A stretch of DNA of 64,000 nt. Origin: Beaufortia kweichowensis. Lineage: Eukaryota; Chordata; Actinopteri; Cypriniformes; Gastromyzontidae. The stretch spans positions 8,700,075-8,764,074 of the forward strand of contig CM032811.1 in the NCBI GenBank assembly GCA_019155185.1, in the 5' to 3' direction. Shown here one piece after another: positions 1 to 13,070 of this stretch. How positions within the stretch are numbered: the stretch's first letter is position 1; every line of letters begins with the position of its first letter. The notes beneath the pieces were generated by a model. The model was not told where the DNA came from, searched no databases, and worked only from the letters and a program-made list of their open reading frames with translations. The position numbers and the translations under genes were made by a program.

Positions 1-2772
1 CCAGAGGACCGAGGGGCTGCTGTGGGAACTCAGTGCGCTGTAATTGAAATGGCTGTAGTAATTATCATTAAGTAGCTCCTTCACACATGTAACGCTGAAA
101 CTGAAAGATGCTTAATGTAGATATACGTAACCAAATAAAAGTAACTTTAATAGCGTTTTACAGCTGTTGTGAAGCACAACAGCTGTAACATGCTCTAATT
201 TGAAGTTAAAATGAATTGGAAGTTTGCAATAAACTGCAGGACATAATAACATGCATTATGGTCTGTTTGTATCTCCAACTGTAAATACATCAGTTTGTTG
301 AACTATTTCAGGCTATTTTTATCCCGTCACAGCCAGAGCATTATAACAATCTATTTTAATAGATTTCCTCTACACTCCTGCCAGTGTGTCTCTACAATAG
401 GAAGAAAATGTTTTGAATAAAAAGGAAGGCTCCACTCAGTAAGTGACTGAAAGTCCCAATTTGTTTTTTCCAAAGGAAGTCAGTTTTGTTTTTGAGGTCT
501 CTCGAGCAGACATCTTGTTCCTGCTCCAACGCTGGCTCACATCAGTCTTCCCAGAGCCCTGACTGGAATTCCTTTAAAAAGGACAGGAAATAGGGTGGAG
601 GGACCAGAGAGAAGGTTGTTGTTGTGATCACATGGGAATCGCAAACATGATGGTTGTAGAAATTGTGTGTGACACTCGTTAATCTTTTAAAGAGTGCTAG
701 TTTGAGTATGATGGGATCCACTTTAAATAAAACAGAAATGGGCCCAGAGTAAACAAATTTCACTTTCTTCCAAAAACTGGCATATTGAGATTTACTATAG
801 TTGTAAATATTTAAGCTTAGAGTCCAATAGCTGCTTATGTAGATTGACACAAATAGGCTGACCTACATTAGTAGAGAGATCAAGGGATCTATAAATATTT
901 AAGCCTTCTCTCAGTTTAATTGTTGCCTTAAGAGGATTAGTTGTAAGAAATACGTATGACATTGCAGAAATCGTGCTTGTTTCAACAGTTCCTATCAGTC
1001 TTGAGGGTACAGGCCTGTACATGCAGATGTTAGTTCTGAGAAAAGCTTTGCATAACAAAAGAGCTGGGCTAAAATAAGCTAGTTTATATGAACATTTCGC
1101 AAATTTAGCCCGTTTAATCAGGTCCAGTCAAGTCCCCTGCCAAAGAAAATCAAGTCTTACCGCTATAGTTTTAAAATGAAGGGTGTGGCAGTACTCTGTA
1201 TAGAAACATGTTTATAACAGTCTAAATGTACAACAAAGTTAAATAGGATTTTTTTCTGTGGTTTCATTTTAAGGTGACTTAACTTAATGCCAAATGAACC
1301 TACTCTGTTTGGCCCTTTGATAAACAAATACACACAATTTAAAAAGAAGATATACGTGTCAGATGAACCACAAAAATACATGCATGTTAACCCATTCCCA
1401 TCTAACAGCTGACAGATGTTAGACTTATTTAGCTCCTTTCAATTTAAACCTTTGTTTTCTTATTGCTTAAACAGCTTTGCCAGCAACGACAAAATTTCCT
1501 AATCCTCATCTACTGGATTTTATGAATGGTTTGGGAGTGTCCAAGATCTCAAATCTTGAGGAAATGAGTCACATTGGAAGAAAGAATCATGATACCCCAA
1601 CACTGATTCACTCTTTGTTTGAGGCCCTGTTCATTTTTAATTTGGTATTGCCTTTATTAAATACTTCACAACTTTACCTACAATGAATGGTTACAAAATG
1701 TTACCTTTTGTCAAATATGGACACTTCAATATACAAAGCCATCATTTTGCAGAAAGGCAATCCAAAAACAAAAGCCGATACTTCTGAGCAGTCCTTGACA
1801 TATTTTCGGGGGGAAAGTGAAAATGAGTTAGAATAGTCCTGTGTGAGCAAAAGAATGACATGATATATTTCCCAACATTAGCTGTTGCACAATTCAAGTT
1901 AATTTACAAAGCAGATGGGAAGAATATATACTATACACATATGTATATATATATTTATATTTTTTATATATATACACACATTCATAAAATGGTTGAATTT
2001 GACAGCCACGTAACAAAGAAAAAGAGAAGACTGCTTCAGTATAAAAAATAAATTAAAATGATCTCATGTTACACAAACACTTACAATGATGGGTCTCAAA
2101 CGAACAATTTGATGAACAAAGTGGAGTGGCATCAACACGCTAAACATTAGAAATAAGGGCATCCATACAGACATGAAAAAGGAGTTATCTAATCTAAGCA
2201 GAGAGAGAGAACAAAGCTAAAATTTCTTAAAAGGATCTAAATCACTGGTGGGTGGAAAATGAAAGGTGCAGGTGAACTACTACAGGAATTACCACTGCAG
2301 GTGACGAAGGGAGTGGCAGTGAATCGTTTCTCCTCGTCACCACGCCGGTCAGGTAAAGCAATGCATTCACCAATCGTTACACTGGCCACACTTATGATTG
2401 AACTCAAGCAAAATGATGGGATAGGGTTAATGGGTCATAATCCATCAAACCTGTATTGTACAGGTTGATGAAAATGTTGCGCTTATCAATGTACTTCAGT
2501 ATCTCTTGAGGTATGCACCTATAGAGGTCCTTAAAATTTATTTAAACATTTCCCATTTGGTTTTAAAATAGACATTTAGCTTTCATTTCCCATTATTACT
2601 AGTACAGACATAAACCCTCCCGATCCCAACCGTCCAATAGAAATCTTTATGTAAATACTGTGGTGTGGTATATGACCTGGCAGGGGTGGATATCTCTTTG
2701 TCAGGTGTCTGTGAGACCACACACTGAAGTCCTTACTGGTTCACAATAACACAACGAGTTTAGCAGTAAAGT
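1..2772. other. ZC3H4 3' UTR and downstream DNA, no gene seen
   Basis: No exon-like reading frame could be supported here on either strand. The part nearest 2772 is the 3' untranslated region of the minus-strand ZC3H4 gene. Minus-strand AATAAA hexamers are present at 2537-2542 and 1653-1658 (read as TTTATT on the plus strand), so the transcript probably ends near one of them. An AT-rich (TA)n-like patch lies near 1940-1980. The left 1.4 kb shows nothing I can name. Confidence 0.6.
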
Positions 2773-2822
2773 TTACTGACAAAATGGTGAAGCTGTGGGG
2801 TCAAAGCCTTTGAAAACGTCTT

Positions 2823-5800
2823 TTAGAGATGCATTGTCCTGTTCGGCCACATCAGGCTGGTGGGGCTATTGCCACCAAACGGGCTGCCAGTGCCGCTGGG
2901 TTTGCTGACCTGCTTAACCATAGTGAACAGAGTAGATACAGGAAGGTTGTGGACACCAGCGGGCTGCTCAGCAGCCCCAGCAGGGCCCTGACCAGCTGCG
3001 GATGGGCCACCTGTTGCAGGAGCCCCACCTGCAGCCCCTGCATTGGGCGAGGGAGACGGTTTGGGTCGTGGGCGGTTGTAACTGTTGTAGCGGTCTGTAG
3101 TCTGCTCTGTAGTGCTCTTCTCAGGTTCTGGCTGATCCAGTGCAGATTTACGCACAAAAAGCGGCTCTTTAACCTTGGGTTTAGTTATCTGACTTTCACT
3201 CGACTTGGGCTCAGAAGGAGGACTAGCAGCCCCGGAGCCATCAGACTTGTCTGAGCCGTGAGTCCGTGGGTCATAAAGACTAATGCCACTTAGCACACTG
3301 CTGCTCCCACTACCTCCACCGCCAACTCCGCCACTTCGAACAGACCCTCCTGCTGATAGCAGCCGAGGATCGTAGGGGGCAATGGTTGGGGAGGAGGAGG
3401 TTGGCGATATGGAGGCCGCTGGGGGAGAGACTTGAGGAGCAGGTGGTTCTGAGGTGGACTTAAGGGCAGATTTTTGTGGCTGGAGTCGGGGGTCAGCGGA
3501 GGCTTTTCGTGCCATTCGCGGGTCAACGGGCTTCTCGGCAGAGGCGGACGGAGGCGATGAGATTCCTGTAGACGCTGCTTGGGCAGGACTGGATGACGTG
3601 GCGTTGACAGTTTTGAGGATGCGTGAGAGCAGCTCAAAGTCTGGGAGGGACGATGAGGGCTGATTAGACTGCTCGGCAGAAGCAGCAGCAGGTGGGTGCG
3701 GAGGGGTTGAGTGGTGCTGAGGTGGTGTGCGTGACAGTCGGGGATCTATGGCGGTAACTGGAGGGATGCCAGGGGGCAGTGGGAGTAAGTCCTGTTTGGG
3801 AATTGGGATAGGGATAAGGTCCTCGGGACTCCACAGCACCACCTTGGCGAATGAAGGCTTGATTAGAAGTACATCTTTTTTAATGTGGCTGAACTGTTGC
3901 AGTTGGGAGCGGGGGTCACGCAGTGCCATGCCCATTAAAGGGTCGAGAGGGATGGGTACAGGTTTGTCTCTAAGCATCCTCTCAACCTCTTCTTCCTCAT
4001 TGCTAGCTGGGGTGGTCAGAGGCGGGGGTTTGTACACAAGAGGGGGCTCTGGTTTAGGGGTGAGTGTAGGTGCATGCCGAGCAAGACGGGGATCAGAAGG
4101 GGTGGGGGACAGAGAGGATGATGCACTGGCCTCAGGTGCCTGCGAAGAGTCTGTGCTTCGGGATAAACGAGGGTCTCGTGCCAGCCGGGGGTCTGCTGGT
4201 CGGCTGGGTGGCTGTGCGGGCTGAGATTTGTGCAGACGAGGATCGCTGGGAGCTGCGTCAGATTTGGGGTGGCCTTGGGTCTGGGTCTGCTGCCGCAAAG
4301 TTTTGAGAATGGATGTGACGCTACCTCCACCGTCCTCATCTTCACTGGAATACCAGTTTGCTGAATCTCCTGTTCAAACAAAATAAAAGTTAACAGAGAT
4401 CAGAGATAACCAACATTGGATACATGATGTTTCGTAGACAAATGTCTCTTCAAAATAACAGCCTCTGTTAGTTTAACTCTGTGCAAGAAAGCACCATCTA
4501 GTGGAAGGAAAGATTTTTGTGTGGTGAGATTGCACAATCCCAGCCCAGAGGATGTTTACAGTATTATGAGGTCCTGGGCAGGGTCAGGCTCAGAGGAGTC
4601 CTTGAGATGTTTCCTTCCCAGAAATAGCCCTGGCAACATATATGTCAGCTCTCTAAAATCCTTATATATAAATCAAGAGAATGATAAGCTTATAACAACA
4701 TATATTTTTCCTTGTATGGTATTTTAGTTAAAAAAAGACTTGCTATATAAAAGCTATGTGTGCTGTTGTCAGACTAAACATACAATGTGGGATTTAAGCA
4801 ACTCTTTTAAAATATTGAGGTTTTCCAAATTAAAATACTAGCATAATTATAAGCAAAGATTACATTAACAAAAATAATTTTAGAATCGAAAGTCCCCCTT
4901 TGGTTTTTTGGTTTTGGGCATGTTATGATATTGGAGCAAATACAACCAGGGCAGTTCAGTAGTACCTTCATTCTCTCTCTCTCCTGCTCCACCTTCAGCC
5001 AGCCTCTTGGCTCTCTCTTCATCTTCCTGCTGTTTCTGCTGGAGTCTCATAAACAGCACACGCTGTGCTGGAGGCAGAAAATCTGGCACCGCCATCCCAG
5101 ACTGATTGGATGGGCCAGTATTAGCCGTGCCCTCCATGCTGCTAGAGTTCTGGTTCCCAGGCGGCTGATCATTGAAGTTTCCACCGCTTGCTCCTTGAAA
5201 GTTGTCACCTGTACAGAGAGGAAGAAATTATGCTGAATACTAACTAACTCAGGAATTAAACAAAAGTACTTTCATAAAACACAAGAAAGATATGCTCCTA
5301 TAGCTGCGTGTCAAGTAATTCTAATAATTTAAATGTAGAAAATATCACAACAAGATTGCCTCGATAAGGTTAACTGAAATGTGAGTAGTTTGCATCCCTG
5401 TGCATGTTAACAATCTCCAACTAAGAATGTGACCTTACCATCTCTCCCACCTCCATCCACTGCCATGGCTTGCTGCTGCTGGTAGAAATTATCATAAAAG
5501 TTGGCACCAGATCCACCTCCTGGAGGCATCATTCCCGGGTTTGGCTGTCCGTCTCCCTGGCCAAAGTTCTGCATCATTGGCGGCCCTGGTGGAGGGCCTT
5601 GATTCATGTTAGATGGACCCATAGGAGGCATATCATGAGGACCACCTGGACCCATGTGCCCTGGTGGCGGTGGGCCAGGAAAGCAAGGTGGAGGCCCACC
5701 TGGGTGACCTGGATGAGGACCTTGAGGTCCTGCAGCTCCTGTAGGTGCAGCACCAGGACCAGGTCCTCTGTAAAGAGTGCAACATTATCAGTATTTCCCA

Positions 5801-8800
5801 AGTCTAGTCATAGATCACAAAGAGAAACAAACAGAAATGAAAACTAACCTGACACCCAGTTTTTGTGCCAGCTGTCCTGTGGGCTTTACCACAATCTCAA
5901 ACAAAGACGGGATCTTCTTCCCAGCATTTCCTCCACAAGCAGGTGGTGGACCCATAGGTGGAGGAGGACCGTTGGGGTTTGGTGGACCTTGGAATGTGCT
6001 TCCATCTGGGCAGGGAGGAGGGCCTGGGCACGGACCAGGACCAGGTCCAGCAATGGGACCCGGCGCCGGTGGACCACTGGGGGGCATGTTACCACGTGCG
6101 GGCGCAGGCATTCCGAAGTCCACGGGTGTGGAGGAATCACCGGGAGAAGGTCTTGGGGGAGTTGGGAGAAGACCAACACCAGGAGGAGGTTTTGGAAGAG
6201 GGTTGATTCCTTGCTTTTTCAGTTCCTCCACCTCTTTTTCATCCTCTGCACCTGCTTCCGCATCCTCCGCCAACATCTTTATTCAAGTATTAAAGTATAA
6301 ATCATAAATAAAACCTCAGAAATACAACTTAATTTACAATGCTTTGTGATGCATACCTTATCCAGCAACTCTTGAGTATCTTCTGTTAAGGTATCATGGG
6401 AGAACATGCACTCCTCACCATTCACACAGTTACCTGTGGTATGGAATAGCTTGCAAGGGAAATCACGTGCAGTGGAGTTAAGGAAACTGACACTTGGAAA
6501 CTTTGTGTACACGAACACACGGAAAGATAGTACAGTAAAAGACTTTCATCTGTTCCATAGAGCCTTATAACCCATATAAATAATAACAATGATATAAAGG
6601 ATATCATGCATGTAAGGACAGTTTTCTGCCCGTGCACAGAATCCAGTGATGTAGAACTTGCAGAGTTCTTTCTTCTTCGGCAGCTCAATGTCATGACTGA
6701 AGTTACAGTGGTCACCCTGATGATAAATTGACAGTAGTTAGAAGAAAGATCATTCATTTTCTCAAGTAAAATGTGATTATTTTAGATGAATGTATTAGAC
6801 ACAGATGATTTTAAAATATGTCATAATTGTTGTTTAATACTCACAAATAACAAAAACAACAGAATCGTGATACAAATCATTTAATGTCTATATTTACCCA
6901 TGTACAGCGTCCCTCTATATAGTATTTACAGATGGCTTTGCCTTTCTTTTCCGGCCCATGTTTCTCTTGCTCATTTCTCCTTGGGCCTCCAGTTCCATCC
7001 TAAAGCAATCGGAAAACCAAGAGATCAGATGTTAATTAAAGTGCTAGAGATCGACTATGATGGGTGATCTAGTGCAATCTGTCTTACCCCCATGTCCATA
7101 TCTCCACTGTTTTCTTCATCAGGACCCTGGTCTCCTCCACGACCCCTCCCTCGATTTCTCCCTCTGCCCCGGTTCATTCCTCGACCTCCTTTGCCTCGCC
7201 CACGACCTCGTCCACCTTTTCCACCTGAATTAAATGAAGTTACAAATTACTATCACTAATGCAAGCTGATCTAAAATCTTATGTTTCTGTACATTTATTG
7301 ATTAAGCAGAACTCACCACGTCCTCTGTCTTTTGATTTCCTGTACTGGTTAAGTTCTTTTGAGTAGTCATCGTAATCATCATCTCCCATGTTATCATAGT
7401 CATCATCTCCATACTGCAAAGAAAAGGCATGTTTTAAAAGACAAATAAAACATTTTTATAGTTTACCAAAATAAATAGTACAAAGATAAGTATACCGAAA
7501 TAAGGTGTAACTAGTGAAGTTAGACCCACCTCCATGTCTTCTCCGTACATTCCATCACCATCATCGTTGTCTCCTCCCATTTTGCCCCGTCCTCTTCCTC
7601 TGCCAACACCACCTCCTCCTCCTCTCCCACCCCGTCCCCTCATTCCTCCTCTGTTGCGGCCTCTCATGTTCTTCATGCGGTTTTTACCTCCTGAGTGATA
7701 GTAATAAGGCTTAACATGGATGCAATCACACTGACTGTCCGGTATAAATTTAACCAATAATGCATAAGACTGAGTAGAAACAAAGCACGAGACAAGTCGT
7801 CAATAAAATTTACCTCTGCCACGTGGACCACCTCCAACCTCTTTGGCCTTGCGATACTGATTCAGTTCCTTGGTGAAGTCATCATAGTCATCATCAACCA
7901 TCTCTTCATCCTCTTCACCTTCAAAGTTTTCCTCTTCATAGTCATCATAGCCCCCATAGCCCTGCTTGTCCATCTTCATATAGCTTCCCTTCTTTGGCAT
8001 GGGACCTCCATGACCAGAGGGAGCAGGTGGGTAACCTCCTTGGGACTACAAAGTACAGGCAAGGATTAAAACTTGATCTGACTGGCAGCTATAGGCACAC
8101 GTTGTAAAAACCAAGTGTAACTAAAGATTGAACATGTACTTACAGGAGAATGATACTGAGGACTGTATTCCCTGTATTTTCTCTTTTCGCTGGGACTGTA
8201 ATCTGAATCATCACTGTAGTCTGAGTGGTCATCACTGGAGGACGCATGGCGCTATGTGACACACAAATACATTTAAAAAAGTTATATAAATATATTTCTA
8301 TATAGTATAGTAATCATAGTATATAACACAGAAATGACACACTTTTGCTTTAGACCTACACACAATTAACAAATCATAGTACATCATCTCACCTTGTGCT
8401 TTGATTTGCGCTTTTTCTTGGCTCTCCTTTTCTCTTTTTCTCTCTCTCTCTCCCTCTTTCTCTTCTTCCTGCGGCGATGCGACTTTTCATCATCTGATTC
8501 ACTGGCATGGCGCTCCTTGCTGCGGCGCGGTTTCTCTTGGGGTTCAGCTCCCTCACCGCTGGGCACCTCTGCTTCTCCACCATCATCCTCCAACTCGCCC
8601 TCCTCCAGTTCTCCATCTTCTTGCCTGTTTGACATGAACACACAGGCAGAACATCACAACTCTGAACTGCACTATTTAAAAATTTTAAAGTATTAATTAT
8701 GGCCGAAGTCAGAGATACAATCTCATGAGAGGTGATACAGGTGAAACACTCATAGTAGGTGGTAGTGGGTTATGTTTCACATAGTCTTTATGCTTTAAAA

Positions 8801-11688
8801 TGTTAAAGTACCCCCCCTTTTAAGTTATTTTAATGAATAAATGAATAAAACTTAATGCAAATGAGCTTCATAAAAGATTAACTTATTGGAAGGTGAGTAA
8901 ATCCCTACAGAGGAAAACCAGCTCAACACGTTGCAGCTACTTCACGCTACTGGTATCTTTTAAAGTGGATCTACATTTTTTATTATGATATGGCTGTTTC
9001 TGCTGGCCTTGCTGTTATCATTGCATATTATTACAATGCTTTATTCATTGGTCAAGACAGTGCAGATAACTGAGCAAGGGACACTATTTTAGCTGTATTT
9101 AATTTCCTAACATTCAGCCTATAGACAAACTGTGTTGCAAGGCAAGACCGATCACCTTATCACCAGGACAATGATGCAATACTTTATTTGGTTGCTTTAT
9201 GCACAACTATAGTGGTGTCAAATATTCACTGCTCACTCATCTTTTACTGGGAATCGCTCACAAGGCATTAAAGTCACGTTGTTATGTGCACACCTAATAC
9301 AATCTTGACAAGCATATAAGCCACTTTGCAACACCTTATATAATTCAGGCAGGACTGTTAAATCACTTACTCAAACAATAAGTTGACACACATTAAGAGA
9401 TACTCCCTTCACTTTGGCCTATAAAAACAGGTCCATGCAGTACAAGAACACTACTAGATGAAATGAAATAAAGAATGAGACTTAAGCTCTACCATAGAAT
9501 TTCTATTACCAAACTAACCTAAAAAAACTAAAAAATGTTTTTTTTCTATTAGGATATTTTTTAGGACTCTACAAAAGCTATACAAGTAACTCCTCTTGAA
9601 ATGTAGTGTTAAACAGATCTTGCATTATCCTGTAGCTTTGGAAGACTAAGCTCACATGACATCTACCCTTGTGACCAGTTAATGGAGCCATTGAAATATT
9701 ACAGTGAATCAATTAAAGAACTATCACTGTGTGAACCACATATCTCATTGAAAAGCAAATTTATGTTCCCCTATATTCTCAAAATGAGCTCCATGATCCC
9801 TTGTAACCTCCAGTGAATGTTTACAAGGTTCAGTGCTTACCTAACACAAGGGGTCTTTCTATTCAGGATTTAAAGTCCAGACATGCAAGGGACCTAAAGG
9901 GTTGTATAATACTTACTTAAGATTTGAGTCCCAAAACTAAAAGATACTTCCTTGCACAAAACTTTTATAACACTGGTATTACTTTTCCAATACACCCTGT
10001 AAAAATAACTGGCTGCCAAGATGTCAAATAACCATAACCAATGATTGACAAGTAATATTAAGTGTCAAGTCTTGGCAGACAGACAACTACAGCTATCTTA
10101 CATAAACAAACTGTTACTAATAAACCCTGTTAACTGGGAGTACCATGAGCAGTTAGATCTCATGCAATGGCAAACTTTTCACTCAACAACAGTGGACAAA
10201 ACCAACATTCAAATGAAAAACTATGACTTTTATACTTGTAATGAACTATAAATACTTACTGTGCAACACTATGCTTATGAATGTCTAACTGAATTTAAAG
10301 GGAGGTGAAAGGTACTGCTCTGTGGGCCAAAAAGCACATATGTGTATCATGTTTTGATAAGACCTTGAATGCTTCTGAAACATTGGACAAAGAACTGATT
10401 CATGAGGGGTGTGTGTGTAGAAATAAAGCTTGCACTGTTACAAAAATATAAACGGGGCGACAGTTTTGAAATATTTAACTGAGTAACTGGTTAAGTGAAT
10501 AATCTGGTTAAGCTGCAATTATACTTTTCCTTCACTTGCAAGAAGGACTTGAATCATGATCATGTATCCAAAGAGATTTACGTATTAAATTAAAATTAAA
10601 TAGGTTTACTATTATGTATACATTTTGTCAAAAGCCAAATATTCAGAATTAATTACAAACACTCGAAAATTTCTACATTAGTAAAAACCATGTAAAATAA
10701 TATTTATATATTGTACTATTCTATTAACTATAGGAAACCCCCCAAATTATGATAAATGTATATATATATCGACATCGTTTTAAGGCCAAAAAAACCCTCA
10801 AAAGACAAACATGCAAAACGGAACAATAAAAACATTCCTAGGGAATTACAGTAGAGTCCATAAAATGCAAGTGCGTAGCTTGTCGTTTATCACGCAGGCT
10901 AACAGATAACAAATTAGCATCGCTAAATCATATGCGACCTGATTAACATTGCGGTAGGCTAAACTTCGCTGTATTGAACTCGATAACTAACTAAAATTAA
11001 AGACGGATTAATCGACCGGGAGATTTATAAATCATGCTAGTCAGTAGCTATTCACCTGCTTCCGCTAACCGTGTTGTTGTCGTTTCAATGGTAAATCACA
11101 TGCTAACTATTAGCACTGCTAGCTTTTATTGCTAGGCCTCGCGAGGGATAAATTTTCACATTCTTTGCCGTTTTGGAATTTTATCATTTACGCGAATAGT
11201 TGTCGTTACATTACAGTGCGTTTGGTATAAAACCGGTTTTGTGATCGCCTGTTAACAAGAAATAATGTACTGCTTTTGTCCGTTTACGCGTTATCTGTGA
11301 GGAAAAAATTGGACCAATGCTTTGGCGTAGTTGTGGACACTTGGCCGTCGATTACTAAAAAAGCTTCAAAAAATGACTGAAAATATAAATATGATAATGT
11401 TCTTAATGTTTTTTCCTGATTCGGGTATGACCTTCCAGATTGCGCTGTGTAACGTTTCAAGATGGCGTTTCGTTACCTCTGTACGTATCCCAGAAAAGGC
11501 GACTTTAATCCCTTTGAAAGAAAAAAGCAAATGCCCGTGCTTTTTGTGTTTGGAAAAAAGCAAAGGACAAATCAATAGTTGGATAGAAATATGATGATAT
11601 TACTCGACCTTTCGTCAGTGAGAAGGCTGTTGTGTTCGTGGTTGGCTGTTGGGGAGTTTGGATGGACAGTCATGCTTTCCACAGCCAT
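2823..11688 (-). CDS. zc3h4: ZC3H4, CCCH zinc-finger transcription-termination factor
   Basis: Nuclear RNA-binding protein; with WDR82 it forms the Restrictor complex that ends non-productive extragenic transcription (family knowledge). Coding exons on the minus strand: 11609-11688, 8393-8624, 8144-8251, 7814-8045, 7530-7690, 7317-7413, 7088-7224, 6898-6999, 6605-6716, 6357-6466, 5849-6276, 5439-5767, 4966-5208, 2823-4369. All phases join, giving 1305 residues against about 1303 in human. Seen in order: acidic GELEEGELEDD block; KR-rich stretch; two DYDD(F/Y)(T/S)KELNQYR motifs with RGG/GRG tracts; three CCCH fingers (CX7CX5CX3H twice, then CX8CX5CX3H); the KKIPSLFEIVVKPTGQLAQK motif; proline/glycine-rich middle; NWYSSDED; and about ten DPRL-type motifs in the last exon. 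The start exon is the least certain part. One intron is AT-AC (6467-6604). The C-terminus seems frame-shifted near 2862. Confidence 0.93.
6467..6604 (-). other. U12-type AT-AC intron of ZC3H4
   Basis: On the minus strand the 138-bp intron begins ATATCCTTT at 6604 and ends CAC at 6467. A TTCCTTAAC branch site lies at 6485-6477, about 10 bases before the end. These match the minor-spliceosome 5' site and branch consensus exactly. No GT-AG choice joins the exons in frame, while this one restores ...CPYMH-G-DFPCK between fingers 2 and 3. Confidence 0.93.
11609..11688 (-). other. zc3h4: Proposed first coding exon of ZC3H4
   Basis: The ATG at 11688 opens 26 codons ending in ...SLLTDE plus AG. Joined to the exon starting at 8624 this reads DER-QEDGELEEGELEDD, which resembles the human DDREDGELEEGELEDD junction and keeps phase. 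The donor is GTCGAG, a weak match to GTRAGT. The intron is about 3 kb. An in-frame ATG at 8636, just before the 8624 acceptor, is an alternative start. Confidence 0.6.
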
Positions 11689-13070
11689 TTCCTCTAACGT
11701 ACTACATTCAGTGCAAAAAATCAACTGTCTTATGCGTTACTTGACTTTGAGCTACTTGTTGGTTGGCTTTAGGAAAAGATTCAGTTCATAGTAGTCAATT
11801 CCACACTAACAGTTTAAAAGAGAAATAGGTTGAAAACGTTCCTGAGGCTCTCCGTCCTACAGTTGCGGTGTGAAATGAAACTCATTCACTTAAAATGGCG
11901 ATGCTTCTTCTCCGAGGAGAAGGGGCGGGCTTATGGGAGGTGACGTCGGTTACGGAAATGACCGATTGGATAGAACAACAAATACGTCGATTATACAGTA
12001 TTGCGCAATACAGTTGTATTTTTAACGAAGATGTTCTTTTAGGCATTATTGTAAACTCCAAAGATAAACAGACTTGCACTTATTTTATTAATTTTATTAT
12101 TTTAATGGCCAAATTTCATATACATAAATGTAAATTTTCAGGTAAAAAAACATGTTTTATAGCATTTAAAAATGAAGTGAAATATTATATTGAATCCATA
12201 TTGCCCTCGAAGAAACAAAAAGCTATTAGAATTTTGCAAGCATGTACACTCTTTAATGTATTCCTTTAATTTTTTTATATATATATCCCCCTAGCATTTG
12301 AAATTTCTAAATTGTTGTAACTGTATGGAATATGTTTCTCTGTTCAATAAAAAAAAAAAGTATTTTTAACGTAAATAAATAGCTTCTGAAAGGTGATGAG
12401 TTTGCATTGCTGGTATTTATTTAGATACACTAAAGTTTGATCAACTTTTTAAATATAAATAAATCAAAGACAAATATATTTATAATCAATGACACAAAAA
12501 TGTTTAGTTTTTTTTATTGAGTCATGTTTTGTAAAGATAACTATACTTTCCAATAAACAGTTGTATTGTCTTTTTTGTCTTTGGTTTAGATAAGATTGGT
12601 CTAGATTTCTAGAACTGGGTTTAATATTAATTAATTGGGTTACAATAACCTAATACATGTCACTCATAAAGAAATGTAAGTACACTAAAAAGACCTGTAT
12701 TACATTTAAATCAAAGACACCACATTCTTTTAAATGCACTGTAGTTTATTTTTCCTTATAGGCTTCATAAATTACGTTATGTTAAATATGCAAATAATAC
12801 TCTAAAACGAGGGCCAGAGGAATAAATTCTAAAGATATTTAAAGAAAACACATAAATGGGAAAACTAAAAAGTTAAAGTGGAAAAGTCCATTGTTGTGCT
12901 GAAACTGGCGCGTTCTCATAACTACGTCATCATTGTGCGCTTTTAGGAGTGTCATTAAGCGGCACTTTCATCCCATTGAATGGAAAAGGGGATAATACAG
13001 TTTAGTCCATAGTAGATAAACTAACCCCTTCAGGCCATTTCTTGTCATTCAATATAGAAAATATTTTGAA
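11689..13070. promoter_or_regulatory. Divergent ZC3H4/SAE1 promoter region
   Basis: 1.4 kb between the proposed ZC3H4 start and the SAE1 start. Seen: a TGACGTC CRE-like core at 11941-11947; AAAATGGCG near 11892, a YY1-like sequence with a second AAGATGGCG at about 11460; GGGGCGGGC near 11925; and TACGTCAT at 12923-12930 close to a GGCGCG element at about 12907 upstream of SAE1. The stretch between about 12060 and 12880 is AT-rich with nothing recognisable. Confidence 0.5.

Noticed and set aside
5777..6307. 176-codon plus-strand open frame rich in Gly/Pro
   Set aside because: Mirror of the Pro/Gly-rich ZC3H4 exon at 5849-6276.
8634..8641. Alternative ZC3H4 start (ATG at 8636 read through the 8624 acceptor)
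   Set aside because: Possible, but the upstream exon at 11609-11688 joins in phase and reproduces the expected N-terminal passage better.
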